Source: Megascapheus bottae (lineage: Eukaryota; Chordata; Mammalia; Rodentia; Geomyidae). Taken from it: 64,000 nt of DNA. Position 1 is the stretch's first letter, and every line of letters begins with the position of its first letter. Of the stretch, positions 45,859 through 56,388 are shown piece by piece. A program made the position numbers and the translations under genes. The stretch spans positions 1,261,001-1,325,000 of the forward strand of contig JANJXV010000017.1 in the NCBI GenBank assembly GCA_024803745.1, written 5' to 3'. The notes beneath the pieces were generated by a model. That model did not search any database, was not told where the DNA came from, and saw nothing but the letters and a program-made list of their open reading frames with translations.

Positions 45859-47099
45859 AAGTACCTTTGCAACATTTTCTCCAGGCTTTAAATACACAAA
45901 TTCTCTTTTGGCTTTCCAATTTTCTCTGCTGGTTGATATCTTTAGATCTTCTCAGTTTTTCCCTTTCTCTTTATTTCTGTTGATTTACCTATAGTGGGCT
46001 TTTTCTTCTCTAATAGCCAGTTTCATTTCCTGTTCTTTTTCTTTTTTGTTTATTCTTCAGACCACTCTTTAGGTGTCCCTTAGGTCTTATGTTACAATTT
46101 TTCAACTTAAATTAAATTGTTTTAAAACTCCATTAGCTTCTTCTGGTATTAAAGATGGGTAAAATCTGTTTCTCCTCTACCAATGTCTCTAAGTAGAATG
46201 AGGAAAGAAAGTCTGAAGCAAAAGTGTTTTATGCCTCTGGAATCTAAAACACAACGTTACAAAGGTTTACAAACTCACTGAAGTTTTGGTTCTATTTAGT
46301 TCTCTGCTCTAAAATCACCTTGTTTGAGAGGTTCACTAAGGCCAACATACTTTTAGCTGTGACACACATTTTCTATCCAATTTTACTTTTAACATCAAGT
46401 AAAGAATAGTCTCTAAATCAGAATCTCAAGACTATGTTTATGAAGCCATTAGTAAGGGTGGGAGATGTGCTGGGGTTTCGTTCTATGTTCATGCAAGAGT
46501 AGAAATGTATCTTCTATAGTTTGTACTGTTCCTGCACCTTAAGCATCATCTATGAATGCTCAAATCTAAAATATGTACTTTTTGACAAGCTACCAATTTC
46601 ATCAGTGAACATCAAGTCTTATAGTATTATCCTGACATTCCCCTGATGTTAATGTGGGACAGCTAGCTAAAGCTTTGACGATATGTGATGTTCTAAACAA
46701 ATGTCAATTGATAACCCATGGAGTTTATCCTTTAAGCAAATTGTCTTCCCTTAAGGATGTCACACAATTTGTATTATAAAAATCTAGAATGGAAATAGTC
46801 TAAAATAAATAAAAGCTACATACAAGCTAGATTTACCCTGTCCTATACACGATTTCTTCTATGGGACTGAAGTGACACAGTACCTTCCAGGGTGGAAGTT
46901 TCTGATCTCTGAGCTTTAGAAGCTGGGACAGTGGAAAGCTCTTCCAAAATGTACATCACATTTACCTGGATCATGGCAAACTGAGCAAGGAAGGCATAAG
47001 GACTCTGGATTTCTCCCTGGAAAGCAGAGATTTCCCTAAGCACAAAGCCTCAAGACTTTTGAAGAAGCATGAATGTGGAAATTAGGAATATAAATAAAA
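45859..47099. other. Single-copy region with one exon-like segment
   Basis: No recognised repeat across about 1.2 kb. The minus strand at 46966-47016 has exon-like features, listed separately. The rest is unrecognised. Confidence 0.45.
46966..47016 (-). other. Candidate 51-nt exon, unconfirmed
   Basis: On the minus strand a pyrimidine-rich tctctgctttccag (AG at 47018-47017) precedes 51 bases that stay open in one frame (17 codons, GEIQSPYAFLAQFAMIQ). They end in CAG followed by GTAAAT (GT at 46965-46964). Both boundaries fall in phase 0. I do not recognise the peptide. Such pairs also arise by chance, so this is only a candidate. Confidence 0.2.
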
Positions 47100-47257
47100 T
47101 GAACTCTAATTTGGGAGTGGAGTGGGGCGAGGGAAAGTAGGAGAAAAATATGGGAGGGATGTAATAATGTCCAACAAGAAATGTACTCATTACCTTATAA
47201 GTATGTAATTGCACCCCCCGCATACATCACCCTGAAAATAAAATTAAATTTAAAGAA
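47100..47257 (+). mobile_element. LINE-1 type B 3'-UTR end (first of two)
   Basis: Forward type B tail (aaatatgggagggatgtaat; attaccttataagtatgtaa) with an ataaaattaaatttaaag tail. Confidence 0.82.
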
Positions 47258-47366
47258 AGTTCTTGATTCATTATAAAAGAAAAATATTGCTAGTTTCTTC
47301 TGAGCCCTACTGCCTCTCACTTTTTCTGGGAAAAACAAGGACTGAAAGTAACTTGTATCACAAGAC

Positions 47367-47530
47367 AGAATGTTGGAAATGTACTCTACAATTTTGGAGG
47401 GAGTGGGAGGAGGGAAAGTGGCAGGAAAACATGGGAAGGGGTAACAGTGTTCAAGAAGTAATGCACTCATTACCTTACAGATGTAACTATAATCCCTTTA
47501 TACATCACACTGATAATAAAATAAAATAAT
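47367..47530 (+). mobile_element. LINE-1 type B 3'-UTR end (second of two)
   Basis: Forward type B tail (atgttggaaatgtactctac; ttaccttacagatgtaacta; acactgataataaaataaaa). It is separate from the copy 110 bp upstream and in the same orientation. Confidence 0.85.
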
Positions 47531-47535
47531 TTTGA

Positions 47536-48292
47536 TCAGAAACCAATAAAATTAAGCAATTATGAAAAATTCAATTGTATCCATGTCAGGTTTTATATTA
47601 TGATACAATTTTACCCTCTTGATAAGGAGGTTAAATCTTTAGTTGATCTGAAGTAAATTCAGTTTCTCCAAAGATGACCAAGATGAAACAAATCATGAAG
47701 CATGTTATTTTTTTCCTCAGAGTTCAAATTCTTGCTCTATGTTTTCCCTATACCCACTACCACAGAAATTTTCACTTAGACATTAGTGCAGAAAAAAGCT
47801 CTTTCTTCCTTGTGGAAAGATCCATGGGTTCTTTCAGTACAAATGAACCTGGGGTAAATAAAATACAATAAAAAAAACTGGGTTATTTTAGGCAAAGCAT
47901 GGAGTGATTCAATGGATTGAGTTCACATTATGTTCTGGCAGGAGCTTTTATGTATTTATAACAATCTCACTGCATTTGCATTCAGAGGTACTGCTTTATG
48001 GTCCATTGGTCAGACTAACTCAGAAAAATGCCCACAAGGCAACATATTTGCAATCATGTTCAGTTATCAGAACTGAGTGGCAGAAGACAGAATGGAGGGA
48101 TGCAATAACTGCTGAAATTCCCACAATTTATGGTTATGAAATTATCTAATCCATATGATATCATAATTCAAATACAAAAATTACTTCTTAGAAATGATAA
48201 CACAGTTAAATAGTCAAACGAGTGTTTTAGTTTAAGAGTTTTGGGGGTTTTGCTGTTGTTTTTAGCTTAGAGTTTCATCTTGCTTCTTTTCC

Positions 48293-48297
<5 letters not shown>
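47536..48297. other. No recognised feature
   Basis: Unrecognised sequence with short chance frames only. Confidence 0.45.

Positions 48298-48338
<41 letters not shown>
48298..48338. repeat. (AT)n microsatellite
   Basis: About 20 AT units. Confidence 0.97.
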
Positions 48339-48339
<1 letters not shown>

Positions 48340-48455
48340 CTCTTTGAGACAAGATCTTGTCATTTAGTTTAAGCTGGCCTTGAACTTGCTATTCTTCTGC
48401 ATTAGCTTCTCAGAGCAAAAGGTTCTAAGCAAGTACTACCATGCCTAGCTATGTA
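48339..48455 (-). mobile_element. B1-type SINE monomer
   Basis: Reverse B1: ttgagacaagatcttgtcat, agctggccttgaacttgcta, tactaccatgcctagct. It has no Geo half and resembles ordinary rodent B1 more than the composite SINE. Confidence 0.72.
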
Positions 48456-48565
48456 AAAGATTTTAATGGAAACATCATAAGCCCTGTTGTATGCCTATAC
48501 TGGCCTTATATAATCAAAATTTTGCCAGACTTTGCTCATTTCATTTCTTTCTCTTTCTAATCTGC

Positions 48566-48602
48566 GTGTGTGTGTGTATGTGTGTGTGTGTGTGTGTGTA
48601 TA
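48566..48602. repeat. (GT)n microsatellite
   Basis: GT run with one TATG interruption, at the tail end of the adjacent SINE. Confidence 0.95.
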
Positions 48603-48817
48603 CTAACACTGGGGCTTGAACGCAGGACCTCATGCTGTTGCTTAGCATTTTGCTCAATAAAGCATTCTAGTACTTTGATAACGCCTTTCTTCCAGCTTTT
48701 TGAGTCACACCTCACTTCTAGCTTTTCCCTGGTTAATTGAAGGTGTGTCTTTGTTATCCTCTGATCTCAACCTTCTAAGTAACCACGAATTATAGGCATG
48801 AGCCATCAGAGCTTGGC
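48603..48817 (-). mobile_element. B1-Geo composite SINE
   Basis: Reverse diverged copy: cactggggcttgaacgcagg, linker ctggttaattgaaggtgtgt, B1 half (ctgatctcaaccttctaagt). Confidence 0.8.
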
Positions 48818-48842
48818 TTTGTTTCCCATTCCTTCCATCATG

Positions 48843-49229
48843 GAGATGAGGCTATTTTTTTATTCTTTGTGGAATATTTCTTTTTTTCATATATTTTTAT
48901 TGTAATTAATAGAAGAGTTACATTATATTCACCAGATAGAAGGTACATTACTGCACAAATATTGATACCCTTTTTCATGTCATGGTCCCCATTTCCCTTC
49001 CCGCTCCCTTCGCTCATCTTGATTCCCCCTTCCCTCTCCTATTTCAAATAACCAATTAAGCATATATAAAATATATCAGATAACAAGGTGAAATATTGTA
49101 ACAATATGAGATAACCAAGGGGCAGCAAAAGAGATGAGAGATAACATAGTACATTAAGGACAACAATCACTCATTGTTTCTATATCCTGATTGCCCCATT
49201 TGTAAGGAAAGTGAGATGAGGCTATTTTT
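48843..49229 (-). mobile_element. LINE-1 type A with 3' tag and tiny 5' inversion
   Basis: The insertion 48860-49212 is flanked by the perfect 17-bp TSD gagatgaggctattttt (48843-48859, 49213-49229). At its 3' (left) end, 20 non-L1 bases (48861-48880) lie between the T-run at 48881-48887 and the TSD. At its 5' (right) end, 49190-49212 switches to plus-oriented L1 from the ORF2 terminus (attgccccatttgtaaggaa), a 21-23 bp inverted piece. Confidence 0.92.
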
Positions 49230-49230
49230 A

Positions 49231-49396
49231 ACTCATGGCCTTAGCACTGTTCCTGAGATTTTTTTTTGCTCAAGGCTAGCTAGCCAAACGTAACTTCACT
49301 TTTGGCTTTTTCTGTGAATGCAGTACCAATTAATTGAACCCCGAGCTTCATGCATGCTAGTCAAGCACTGTACCACTAGGCCAAACAGTTGGCCCT
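49231..49396 (-). mobile_element. IDL-Geo SINE, truncated
   Basis: Reverse copy: catggccttagcactgttcc, ttttgctcaaggctagctag, tgcatgctagtcaagcactg, gtaccactaggccaaa. It directly abuts the right TSD of the L1. Confidence 0.85.
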
Positions 49397-49622
49397 AGAG
49401 ACTGAGCTTTTTATTCCCATGATTGTTGTTATGCTCTCAAAAGTGCTTTTATATCAATATATACTGAATATGGTGGCATATCAATTTTAAATTTTTATTT
49501 TTGCATTATAATTTTATTTTGTCTAATTTTTCACAATGTACCTAATATTTTCTCATGCTCTCCCTAGTTCTCTAGCTGTGATAAACAGTGCTACTAAGAT
49601 CATTCTTGCCCATATGGCCAAG

Positions 49623-49794
49623 TGTCACATTCTCAGATCAAGACTAAGGCACAATTGCTAAGTTATTGATATAAACAGCTTCACCTTTCATAGCCATTAC
49701 CAAATTTTTGTCACATTCTCAGATCAAGACTAAGGCACAATTGCTAAGTTATTGATATAAACAGCTTCACCTTTCATAGCCATTACCAAATTTT
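49623..49794. repeat. Perfect 86-bp tandem duplication
   Basis: Two identical head-to-tail 86-bp units, 49623-49708 and 49709-49794, starting tgtcacattctcagatcaag and ending accaaatttt. There is no mobile-element ending at the boundaries. The surrounding sequence may be very old L1 but is not confidently classified. Confidence 0.97.
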
Positions 49795-50252
49795 CTTCCA
49801 AAGAGAAATATTGGCACTCTTGGCACACTCCAAATACTAAAACATTGTCAGATACTCACATAGCAAATGGCCTTTTCCTTTTGTTAATAGTGAATTTTTC
49901 ATATAATTTGAATGTCACCATTTTTTTTCTATTTTTTTCTTTTATATTTTGCTTTTGAATTCCTTTTACTTTGTATGGTTCTTTATCATCTGGAACCAGT
50001 ACTCCCTGGTTTATTATTCATTTATTGTTATTATTTTTAACAGGATTTTTCACAGACTTGCTTGTCATCCATGCACAGGGCACTGCTAATCTTCTTTGCC
50101 CTAGTCCATTTTTAAAATTTTTGTTGCCAGAGCAAACATATATCTGGCTTAAACCAATCCAGTCTAGGTGCTAAATTATTACCTCTTAATATCTCTTCCT
50201 GAAAAAATGTATAAGGGACTTAGGAATTTTTCCTAAAGATCTTGCACTTATG
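49795..50252. other. No recognised feature
   Basis: AT-rich and unrecognised. Confidence 0.45.
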
Positions 50253-50321
50253 ACAATATATGTATATACATATATATACATGTATATATGTATGTGAACA
50301 TATATATGCATATATATAAAT
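50253..50321. repeat. Alternating TA/TATG low-complexity tract
   Basis: tatatgtatatacatatata-type sequence with inverted-repeat character. Confidence 0.92.
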
Positions 50322-50463
50322 TTTACTCAAGCCATCAGGAAGAATGATTTGCAATTTGTAGGAAAATGAATAGGCCTACAAAAAGTTATGTTAAGTATGT
50401 AATATGTCAGGCTTAGAGAGATGAAAAGATAAATTTTCTTTCCCATATGTGAAGGTAAGATCT

Positions 50464-50656
50464 AAGGAGAAGGAGGAGGAGGAAGAAGAGATGAGGAGGA
50501 GGAAGTGAAGGAGGAGCAGGAGAAGGAGAAGGAGGAGGAGGAGGAGGAGAAGGAGAAGGAGAAGGAGAAGGAGAAGGAGAAGAAGAAGAAGGAGGAGGAG
50601 GAGGAGGAGGAGGAGGAGGAGGAGGAGGAGGAGGAGGAGGAGGAGGAGGAGAAGAA
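50464..50656. repeat. (GGA)n/(GAA)n purine tract, about 190 bp
   Basis: Nearly pure GGA/GAA/AAGGAG repeats. The (GGA)n core at about 50588-50650 is uninterrupted. The opposite-strand reading as poly-Ser/Phe is a repeat artefact. Confidence 0.97.
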
Positions 50657-50667
50657 AGACGCAGCAG

Positions 50668-50910
50668 CAGCTAGGTGTAGGTAGCCCAATCTTATAATCC
50701 TAGCTACTCAGGAACAAGGATCACAGTTGGAAGCCAGTCCACCTTGGAAAGTATGTGAGATTCTATTCTCCAATAGATACCTGGAATTCCAATTCTAATT
50801 CCAAATACCTGGAATTAGAACTGTGACTGAAATGGTAGAGTGGTAGCCTTGAGCAAAAGGGCTCAGGAATAGCACCTAAGTTCAAGTCCCATATTGGCAC
50901 CAGAAAAAAG
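50668..50910 (+). mobile_element. B1-Geo composite SINE with an internal duplication
   Basis: Forward copy: cttataatcctagctactca, Geo half (gagtggtagccttgagcaaa). The middle contains a local duplication of an aatacctggaatt-type unit (50778-50819). Confidence 0.8.
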
Positions 50911-50999
50911 ATCTTTTTATCAGTAGTGAGAGCCAATAATGTTCCAGCAGTAGCCCTCACATAACTTTAAAAAAATTTTGGTCAGGCATTGACTGGTGG

Positions 51000-51225
51000 T
51001 GAGTGCATCCCAGGACTGGGATTTGAACTCAGGGTCTAGCATTCTCACTTGGCTTACTTTCTCAAATCTAAGGTTCTGTCACTTAATCCATGTCCCATAT
51101 CTGGATTTTTCTGCTAAATTAAAGAAAGAATAACAGCCTTTTCTGCCTGGGTTAGCTTCAAATGGTGATCCTTCAGGTCTCAGACTCCTGAGCCACTGGG
51201 ATTATAGTTGTGAGTCATTAATGCC
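51000..51225 (-). mobile_element. B1-Geo composite SINE
   Basis: Reverse copy: ggactgggatttgaactcag, then ctggatttttctgctaaatt, and a B1 half (tcaggtctcagactcctgag). Confidence 0.82.
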
Positions 51226-53080
51226 TTGAACTAATTACATATCTTATACACACTGGTATTTACTTTCCTTTTATTGCCATTCCACTCTCTCTCTTTCCCT
51301 CTAGTCAATATTTTTCCAACTAATTTTTTTAATTTAGAAACTGCTGAAGCGGTTTATGTAGGATTGCTAGTATTAGGGTTAAATAAATTCATGAATAGGA
51401 TGACAGATGTGAGGGTTTTCTTCTTTGTACCTGCTGGCGACATTTGCATTCCATAAGAAGCCTATGCTAATATAACATTCACACTCAAAGGAGAAGTTTA
51501 AATTGCAAATTTAGAAAAGCTTGAAGTTAGTAACTAATATTTTTGAGGAAGGGGGGGTGATGCCAAGAGATCAGTGTGGAAAGGGAATGGTAGGAACACT
51601 CATACTTGTCTGGTGTGATCTCATTCCAGGAAGTAAAATTGCCTGCTTGTGATGGCTGAGCGTTTCAGTGAATTCCGCTCCTCACTGAGGGATGATGAAT
51701 CCTTCAGATGCCTTTCAGTCTCAAGAAGACTCACACAAACAAAGAGCCAGGTCATCTCCTAGAGCTCCTGACTCAATAGGGTTAGGCTTTGACCCAATAA
51801 TTTGCATTTCTGGAAATTTCTCACCCATTGCCTGTCCCTGGGAATGCATTTTGAAAACAAATGTTAAAAGAGCCCTATTAGTGATGGGCAGAGAAAAGAA
51901 AACAACAATAACATGATTCTGTGTGATGAAGTTAAGCCTAACAACATTTCATAGCCTGCCAATATGATGAACAGAGAAAACAAAAAACCAAGACAAATTC
52001 TAAGCAGATTCTGTGTGACAAAGTGAAGTCTCACAATATTTCATAGCTTTGAAACTTTGCTTTATTTCTAGAAAGGGCAAGGAAAAGATGATAATGCAGA
52101 CATTTTTTTTTCATGCGCTGGGGACAAACCCTAGCTCCTTTCTTTTCTGAGGTGCTCTTTTTGGAGGAGAAGTGTTTGTCTCCCAGACTGTTGTCACCAC
52201 TACCCAGAGCAAAGTCTGGAGATCATTTTCCCCCAATGGCTTCAGAGCCAAACAGATGCTCATCTTCCACCCTCCATGATATTGTCAGCACTCTCTGCTC
52301 CATCACACCTGGCTGGAAGAATTTGATAATCTCCATGGGAAGGAGCCTGGGGAAGGAAGAATGAGCAGTCTTGACAGGTAAACCAAAGACCCTTTTGTTT
52401 TCCTGGCTGGGGGCTGCTGCCAGGTGGTGGATTTCTGTCAGTCAGCTGGCTGTAACACTTTTAGGCTTCTCTATTTTCCTGAAAAAGAAACCATTAGTGA
52501 TTTGCTGAGCTGCTCTCAAGCAGGTGAGGGTTTAATGTGAGGCCCAGATTGGGCTAGGATGGAGTGGCCAACTCCTGACTTTGGCCATAAGCCACCTGGA
52601 AGGGTAGACATATTAATTACAGCAGCTGCAGGGGCTGTGTGTAGACAGGTGCACAATTCAGTGGTGAGTGACACTTACCTGGAATATTTGGGAGATTTTT
52701 TTTTACCTGATCAGAGTGTATTCGTGGAAATTCTGTCCCTGGATGGAAGTTTCGGCCTCTCCAGGCAGGTGACTCACTGTTTCTTATCTTACTCTCTCAA
52801 ACTTGAGATACCAGTGAGGATTATGAGGACAATGATTCCATCCCTGTACCTGGGATAGGGTTTATACAAGAGTTGTAATTTTTAAAGAAAAATATTGTGT
52901 GTACAAAAGGGTTTGAGCCAGTCCTTTTCAGTTTAGATCAGCTGTGGCAACAATGGGCTAGTTTTAGTATTTGATATTCTAACTCTGTTTATTGGGTGTG
53001 TAGAGATGAGGGATAACGTGTGTGTACACATATATGTATGGTCCATACAAATCATTCACTAGTCTCCTTATGGAGAAGAG

Positions 53081-53084
<4 letters not shown>
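51226..53084. other. Repeat-free island
   Basis: About 1.85 kb without any recognised mobile element, in a window where such gaps are less common. GC is higher than its surroundings from about 52100 to 52860. Open frames at 52113-52364 and 52559-52858 have no recognisable domain. Confidence 0.5.
52380..52860. promoter_or_regulatory. Candidate conserved non-coding element
   Basis: Compact run of transcription-factor-like motifs: TAATTA (homeodomain-type) beside CAGCTG and CAGGTG (E-boxes) at about 52613-52655, plus further CAGGTG/CACCTG-type sites nearby. The sequence is repeat-free and of balanced composition. This is pattern recognition only; conservation has not been tested. Confidence 0.25.

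Positions 53085-53140
<56 letters not shown>
53085..53140. repeat. (GA)n microsatellite
   Basis: About 28 GA units. Confidence 0.97.
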
Positions 53141-53144
<4 letters not shown>

Positions 53145-53145
<1 letters not shown>

Positions 53146-53355
53146 TATCAATACTAGGGTTGAACTGATGGCCTCATGGCCTCTAGTTCTCACTTGGCTT
53201 TCATGTGGTTAACTACAACTTGAATCACACTTCCAGTCAGCCACTTGGATTGTAAATGGTAGATGGAGTCAGTTTCATAGACTTCTAGTTTGACTGGCTT
53301 CAATCCTTGATTCTCTAAGTCTCAGCCCTCTTAGAGGGAACCAGACCATGAGCTA
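53145..53355 (-). mobile_element. B1-Geo composite SINE, diverged
   Basis: Reverse copy next to the GA tract: atactagggttgaactgatg, agatggagtcagtttcatag, ctaagtctcagccctcttag. Confidence 0.65.
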
Positions 53356-54079
53356 GAATCCTCCACTGGATCAGAGAACAAGAGCTTGCTAAAATGGCAC
53401 AACTGCTTTATAGGCATGAGTAGAAGAAGAGATATATACTTTGTCATCTCTCTTTACTCATGACTTTGCTTTGCTTTGTCCAAAAGCAGAGCAACATGTA
53501 TGGGTTTAGCTAATGTACTTGGGAAAAGAAGGAAGTACAAGTCAAAAAGTGAGGAATGTAAGGGAAGAGAAGAATGCTAATAGTAGTCCCATCAATAAGA
53601 TTTCTGGCATGGGTAAATTAGGATCAGTGCATCTAGAGAAAGGACAGAGTTCATTCCACAGGAACTCCTGCAAAAAATGGATGCATAAGCAAGCATTTCC
53701 TCATCTATCATTTAGCCATCTGCCCTGTGGACTGTCAGCTCCCTATATTTCCTGGTTGCATCTACTAGCTGTGTTGAGCCAATTGTGTGAATGGACTGAG
53801 CTTTTCAAGTTAGAACATCTAATGCAAAGATCTAGAAGTGAGAAAGAATTTGCAATATTCCCGAATAAGCTTACTGTGATAGGTGCTGTGGTGCCCTTCC
53901 AAGGTCCACTTTTAGGTTAGTGCCTTCAGCCACTGTCACCTATTTACCACAGCATTTTTCAGGAACATGTTTCTCAGCATTGAAAGGCACCAAGAATAGA
54001 AGATTAGACCATCTTTCTAAGTTCCCCAGGAGGTATAGAAGACTGCCTGGGTGATGGAGAACTTTGATTTATATATAAC
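53356..54079. other. No recognised feature; 135-codon chance frame
   Basis: The plus-strand frame 53513-53920 is open for 135 codons but shows no recognisable domain, signal or splice context. I regard it as chance. Confidence 0.4.
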
Positions 54080-54160
54080 TCTGAGCCTTGGCACTGACCT
54101 CGAGCTCTTTAGCTCAAGGCTACTGCCCTACCTCCAGAGCCACAGTGCCACTTGCTTCTG
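54080..54160 (-). mobile_element. Geo-half SINE fragment
   Basis: Reverse Geo half only: ctctttagctcaaggctact, cagagccacagtgccacttg. Confidence 0.72.
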
Positions 54161-54431
54161 ATGCATAATTTAAGTTATAGAGCTTTTCTCCAGTCCTAAT
54201 CCAGAAGAGACTGTGTCCTTGTTTAGTCTTTTCCTCTTTTCTATTCTACTTCCTTTATTCCATTACATTTTGTTTCCTCAACAAGTTATGTATATCAGGC
54301 ATTTAATGACTATTAAGGGAACTCAATGGAGGACATGTTTCCTGACAGGAAAGAAGGTGACAGGCAAAGTATATAAAGACCCATTTGGTACTATTACCTC
54401 TTCCTGGAAGTTTCTTACAAAAGAACATTAA

Positions 54432-55800
54432 AAAAATTGAAGCTCCCTTCTGGCCACATCCCCTCCAGCATCTGTTGTCATTCGTTTTCCTGATCCTGGC
54501 CATTCTAGCTGGAGTGAGGTGGAATCTTAGAGTTGTTTTGATTTGCATTTCTTTTATGACCAGAGATGTTGACCATTTCTTCATGTGTCTATAGGCCATT
54601 TTTGTTTCTTCTTCAGAGAAGACTCTCTTTAAGTCTTTGGCCCATTTTTTAATGGGATGGTTGTTACTTTGGAGGTTAGTTTTGGAGTGATTCAATTTTT
54701 TGAGTTGTTGATATATTTTAGATATAAGGCCTTTGTCCGTTGTTTGGTTGGTGAAGATCTTCTCCCACTCTGTAGGCTTCCTGATTAGTTTACTAGCTAT
54801 GTCTTTTGCCATACAAAAGCTCTGCAGTTTAATGCAGCCCCACTTATCCAGCCTTTCTCTGATTTGTTGTGATTCTTGGTCCTTATTAAGAAAGTTTCGA
54901 CCTGTGCCAAGGAGGCCTAGTGTATCTCCTATTCCTTCCTGTAGAGTTTTCAGGGAGTGCAAACTCGTTCAACCACTATGGAAAGCAGTGTGGCAGTGCC
55001 TCAAAAGGCTAAACATAGAACCTTATGACCCAGCAATTCCACTACTTGGCATTTACCCAACCACCCAGAAACAAGGACATACTAAACCCACTAGCACAAC
55101 AATGTTCATTGCAGCACTATTCACCATAGCAAAGATATGGAACCAACCTAGATGTCCCTCAGTTGATGAGTGGATCAACAAGATGTGGTATTTGTACACA
55201 ATGGATTTCTATGCTGCTGTCAGAAAGAATGACATCGCCCCATTTGTTAGGAAATGGAAAGACTTAGAAAAAATCATATTAAGTGAAGTAAGCCATACTC
55301 AAAGGAACTTAGGCTCAATGGTTTCCCTCATTCGTCATAATCAGTAGAAACCTTGGGCTCTACTAGCAGAGATTTGCAATAGAGCAAAATCTTGATACAT
55401 AAGGACATATAATGTGAAGCTAATTGAAAGGACCTCTAGGATAGTGAAACAAAAGCCATATAATGAATGATTGTTGTCCTTAATGTACTATGTTGTCTCT
55501 CATCTCCTTTGCTATCCCTTGGTTATCTCATATTGGTATAGTATCTCACTTTGTTATCTGATATATTGAATTTATTTGTATTTGGATATTTGAAATTTGA
55601 TAGGGAAGGGGGGAAAATAAAGATGGGTGGGGGGTGTGGGGGGGGAGGGAAACGGGTACCAAGACATGTGAAAGGGTATCAATGTATGTGAATTAATACA
55701 CCTTCTATCTGGCAAATATCATGTAACCCTTTTACTAATTACAATAAAAAAAGAAAAAAATAAAACAAATAAATAATTCAAAAACAAAAAATTGAAGCTC
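54432..55800 (+). mobile_element. LINE-1 type A with 5' inversion and perfect TSD
   Basis: The insertion 54447-55785 is flanked by the perfect 15-bp TSD aaaaaattgaagctc (54432-54446, 55786-55800). The 3' body (about 54952-55785) is plus-strand: ORF2 C-terminus with few defects (frame 54733-55347 crosses the junction), stop near 55346, G-rich type A 3' UTR and an A-rich tail. The 5' piece 54447-54951 is inverted ORF2 from just upstream (minus-strand frame 54962-54445, including SFCMAKDIASKLIRKPTEWE and [20 protein letters not shown]). One of the best-preserved L1s in the window. Confidence 0.96.
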
Positions 55801-56055
55801 ATTAATAGAGACATTTGTTCAAACTTCAGTAATATATTTAACTAAGAAAGAAGGTGCACAAATAGGGAATCTCGGTTTCAGAGCTTTGTCTTGTAATTTT
55901 AAGTTTAGTAACCTGGCACAAGCTTCCCATTCTTCTCAGTAAAAGGAGAATACATGTTGCTAGTAGAAAGATGAGAACATAAACTAATATAGCCATCTTG
56001 GAAAATAATGTAGTAGGCTTTCTACATGAAGACATCTTATGAACTTCCATTCTTG
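55801..56055. other. No recognised feature
   Basis: Short unrecognised stretch between the L1 and the GT microsatellite. Confidence 0.45.
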
Positions 56056-56080
56056 GTGTGTGTGTGTGCGTGTGTGTGTG

Positions 56081-56122
<42 letters not shown>
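56056..56122. repeat. (GT)n microsatellite
   Basis: About 33 GT units with two GC interruptions. Confidence 0.98.
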
Positions 56123-56123
<1 letters not shown>

Positions 56124-56129
56124 ACTCAC

Positions 56130-56388
56130 AGTAGTCCTGGTGTTTGAACTCAGAACCTGGGAGCTTTTTCTGAGCATTAGTTTGCTCCTGGCTAGTTAGT
56201 GCTGTACCACCTGAGTCACAGCTCCACTTTAAGTTTTATTTTGCTTTATTTTTGTTTCTGTTTTTACTTTTTGTAGTTAATTGTAGATAAGACTCACAGA
56301 GCCTTTCCTGCCCAGGCTGGCTTCCAACCAGGATCCTCAGATCTTTACAACCTGAGTAGATAGGATTATAAGCATGAGGCACTAGGAA
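56130..56388 (-). mobile_element. B1-Geo composite SINE
   Basis: Reverse copy: cctggtgtttgaactcagaa, tgtaccacctgagtcacagc, linker tagttaattgtagataagac, and B1 half (aggatcctcagatctttaca). Confidence 0.85.

Noticed and set aside
49623..49794. CRISPR-like repeat
   Set aside because: Only two directly adjoining 86-bp units without spacers, in a mammalian genome; it is a tandem duplication.
50462..50689. Serine/phenylalanine-rich minus-strand protein
   Set aside because: It is the translation of the GGA/GAA repeat.
53513..53920. 135-codon open frame as a possible gene
   Set aside because: No recognisable domain, no initiation context and no support from neighbours; chance is the simplest reading.
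54303..54962. 219-residue minus-strand open frame
   Set aside because: It is the inverted ORF2 segment of the same L1 plus flanking DNA read by chance.
54733..55347. 204-residue plus-strand open frame
   Set aside because: It crosses the L1 inversion junction, joining antisense and sense ORF2. It is a chimaera, not a gene.
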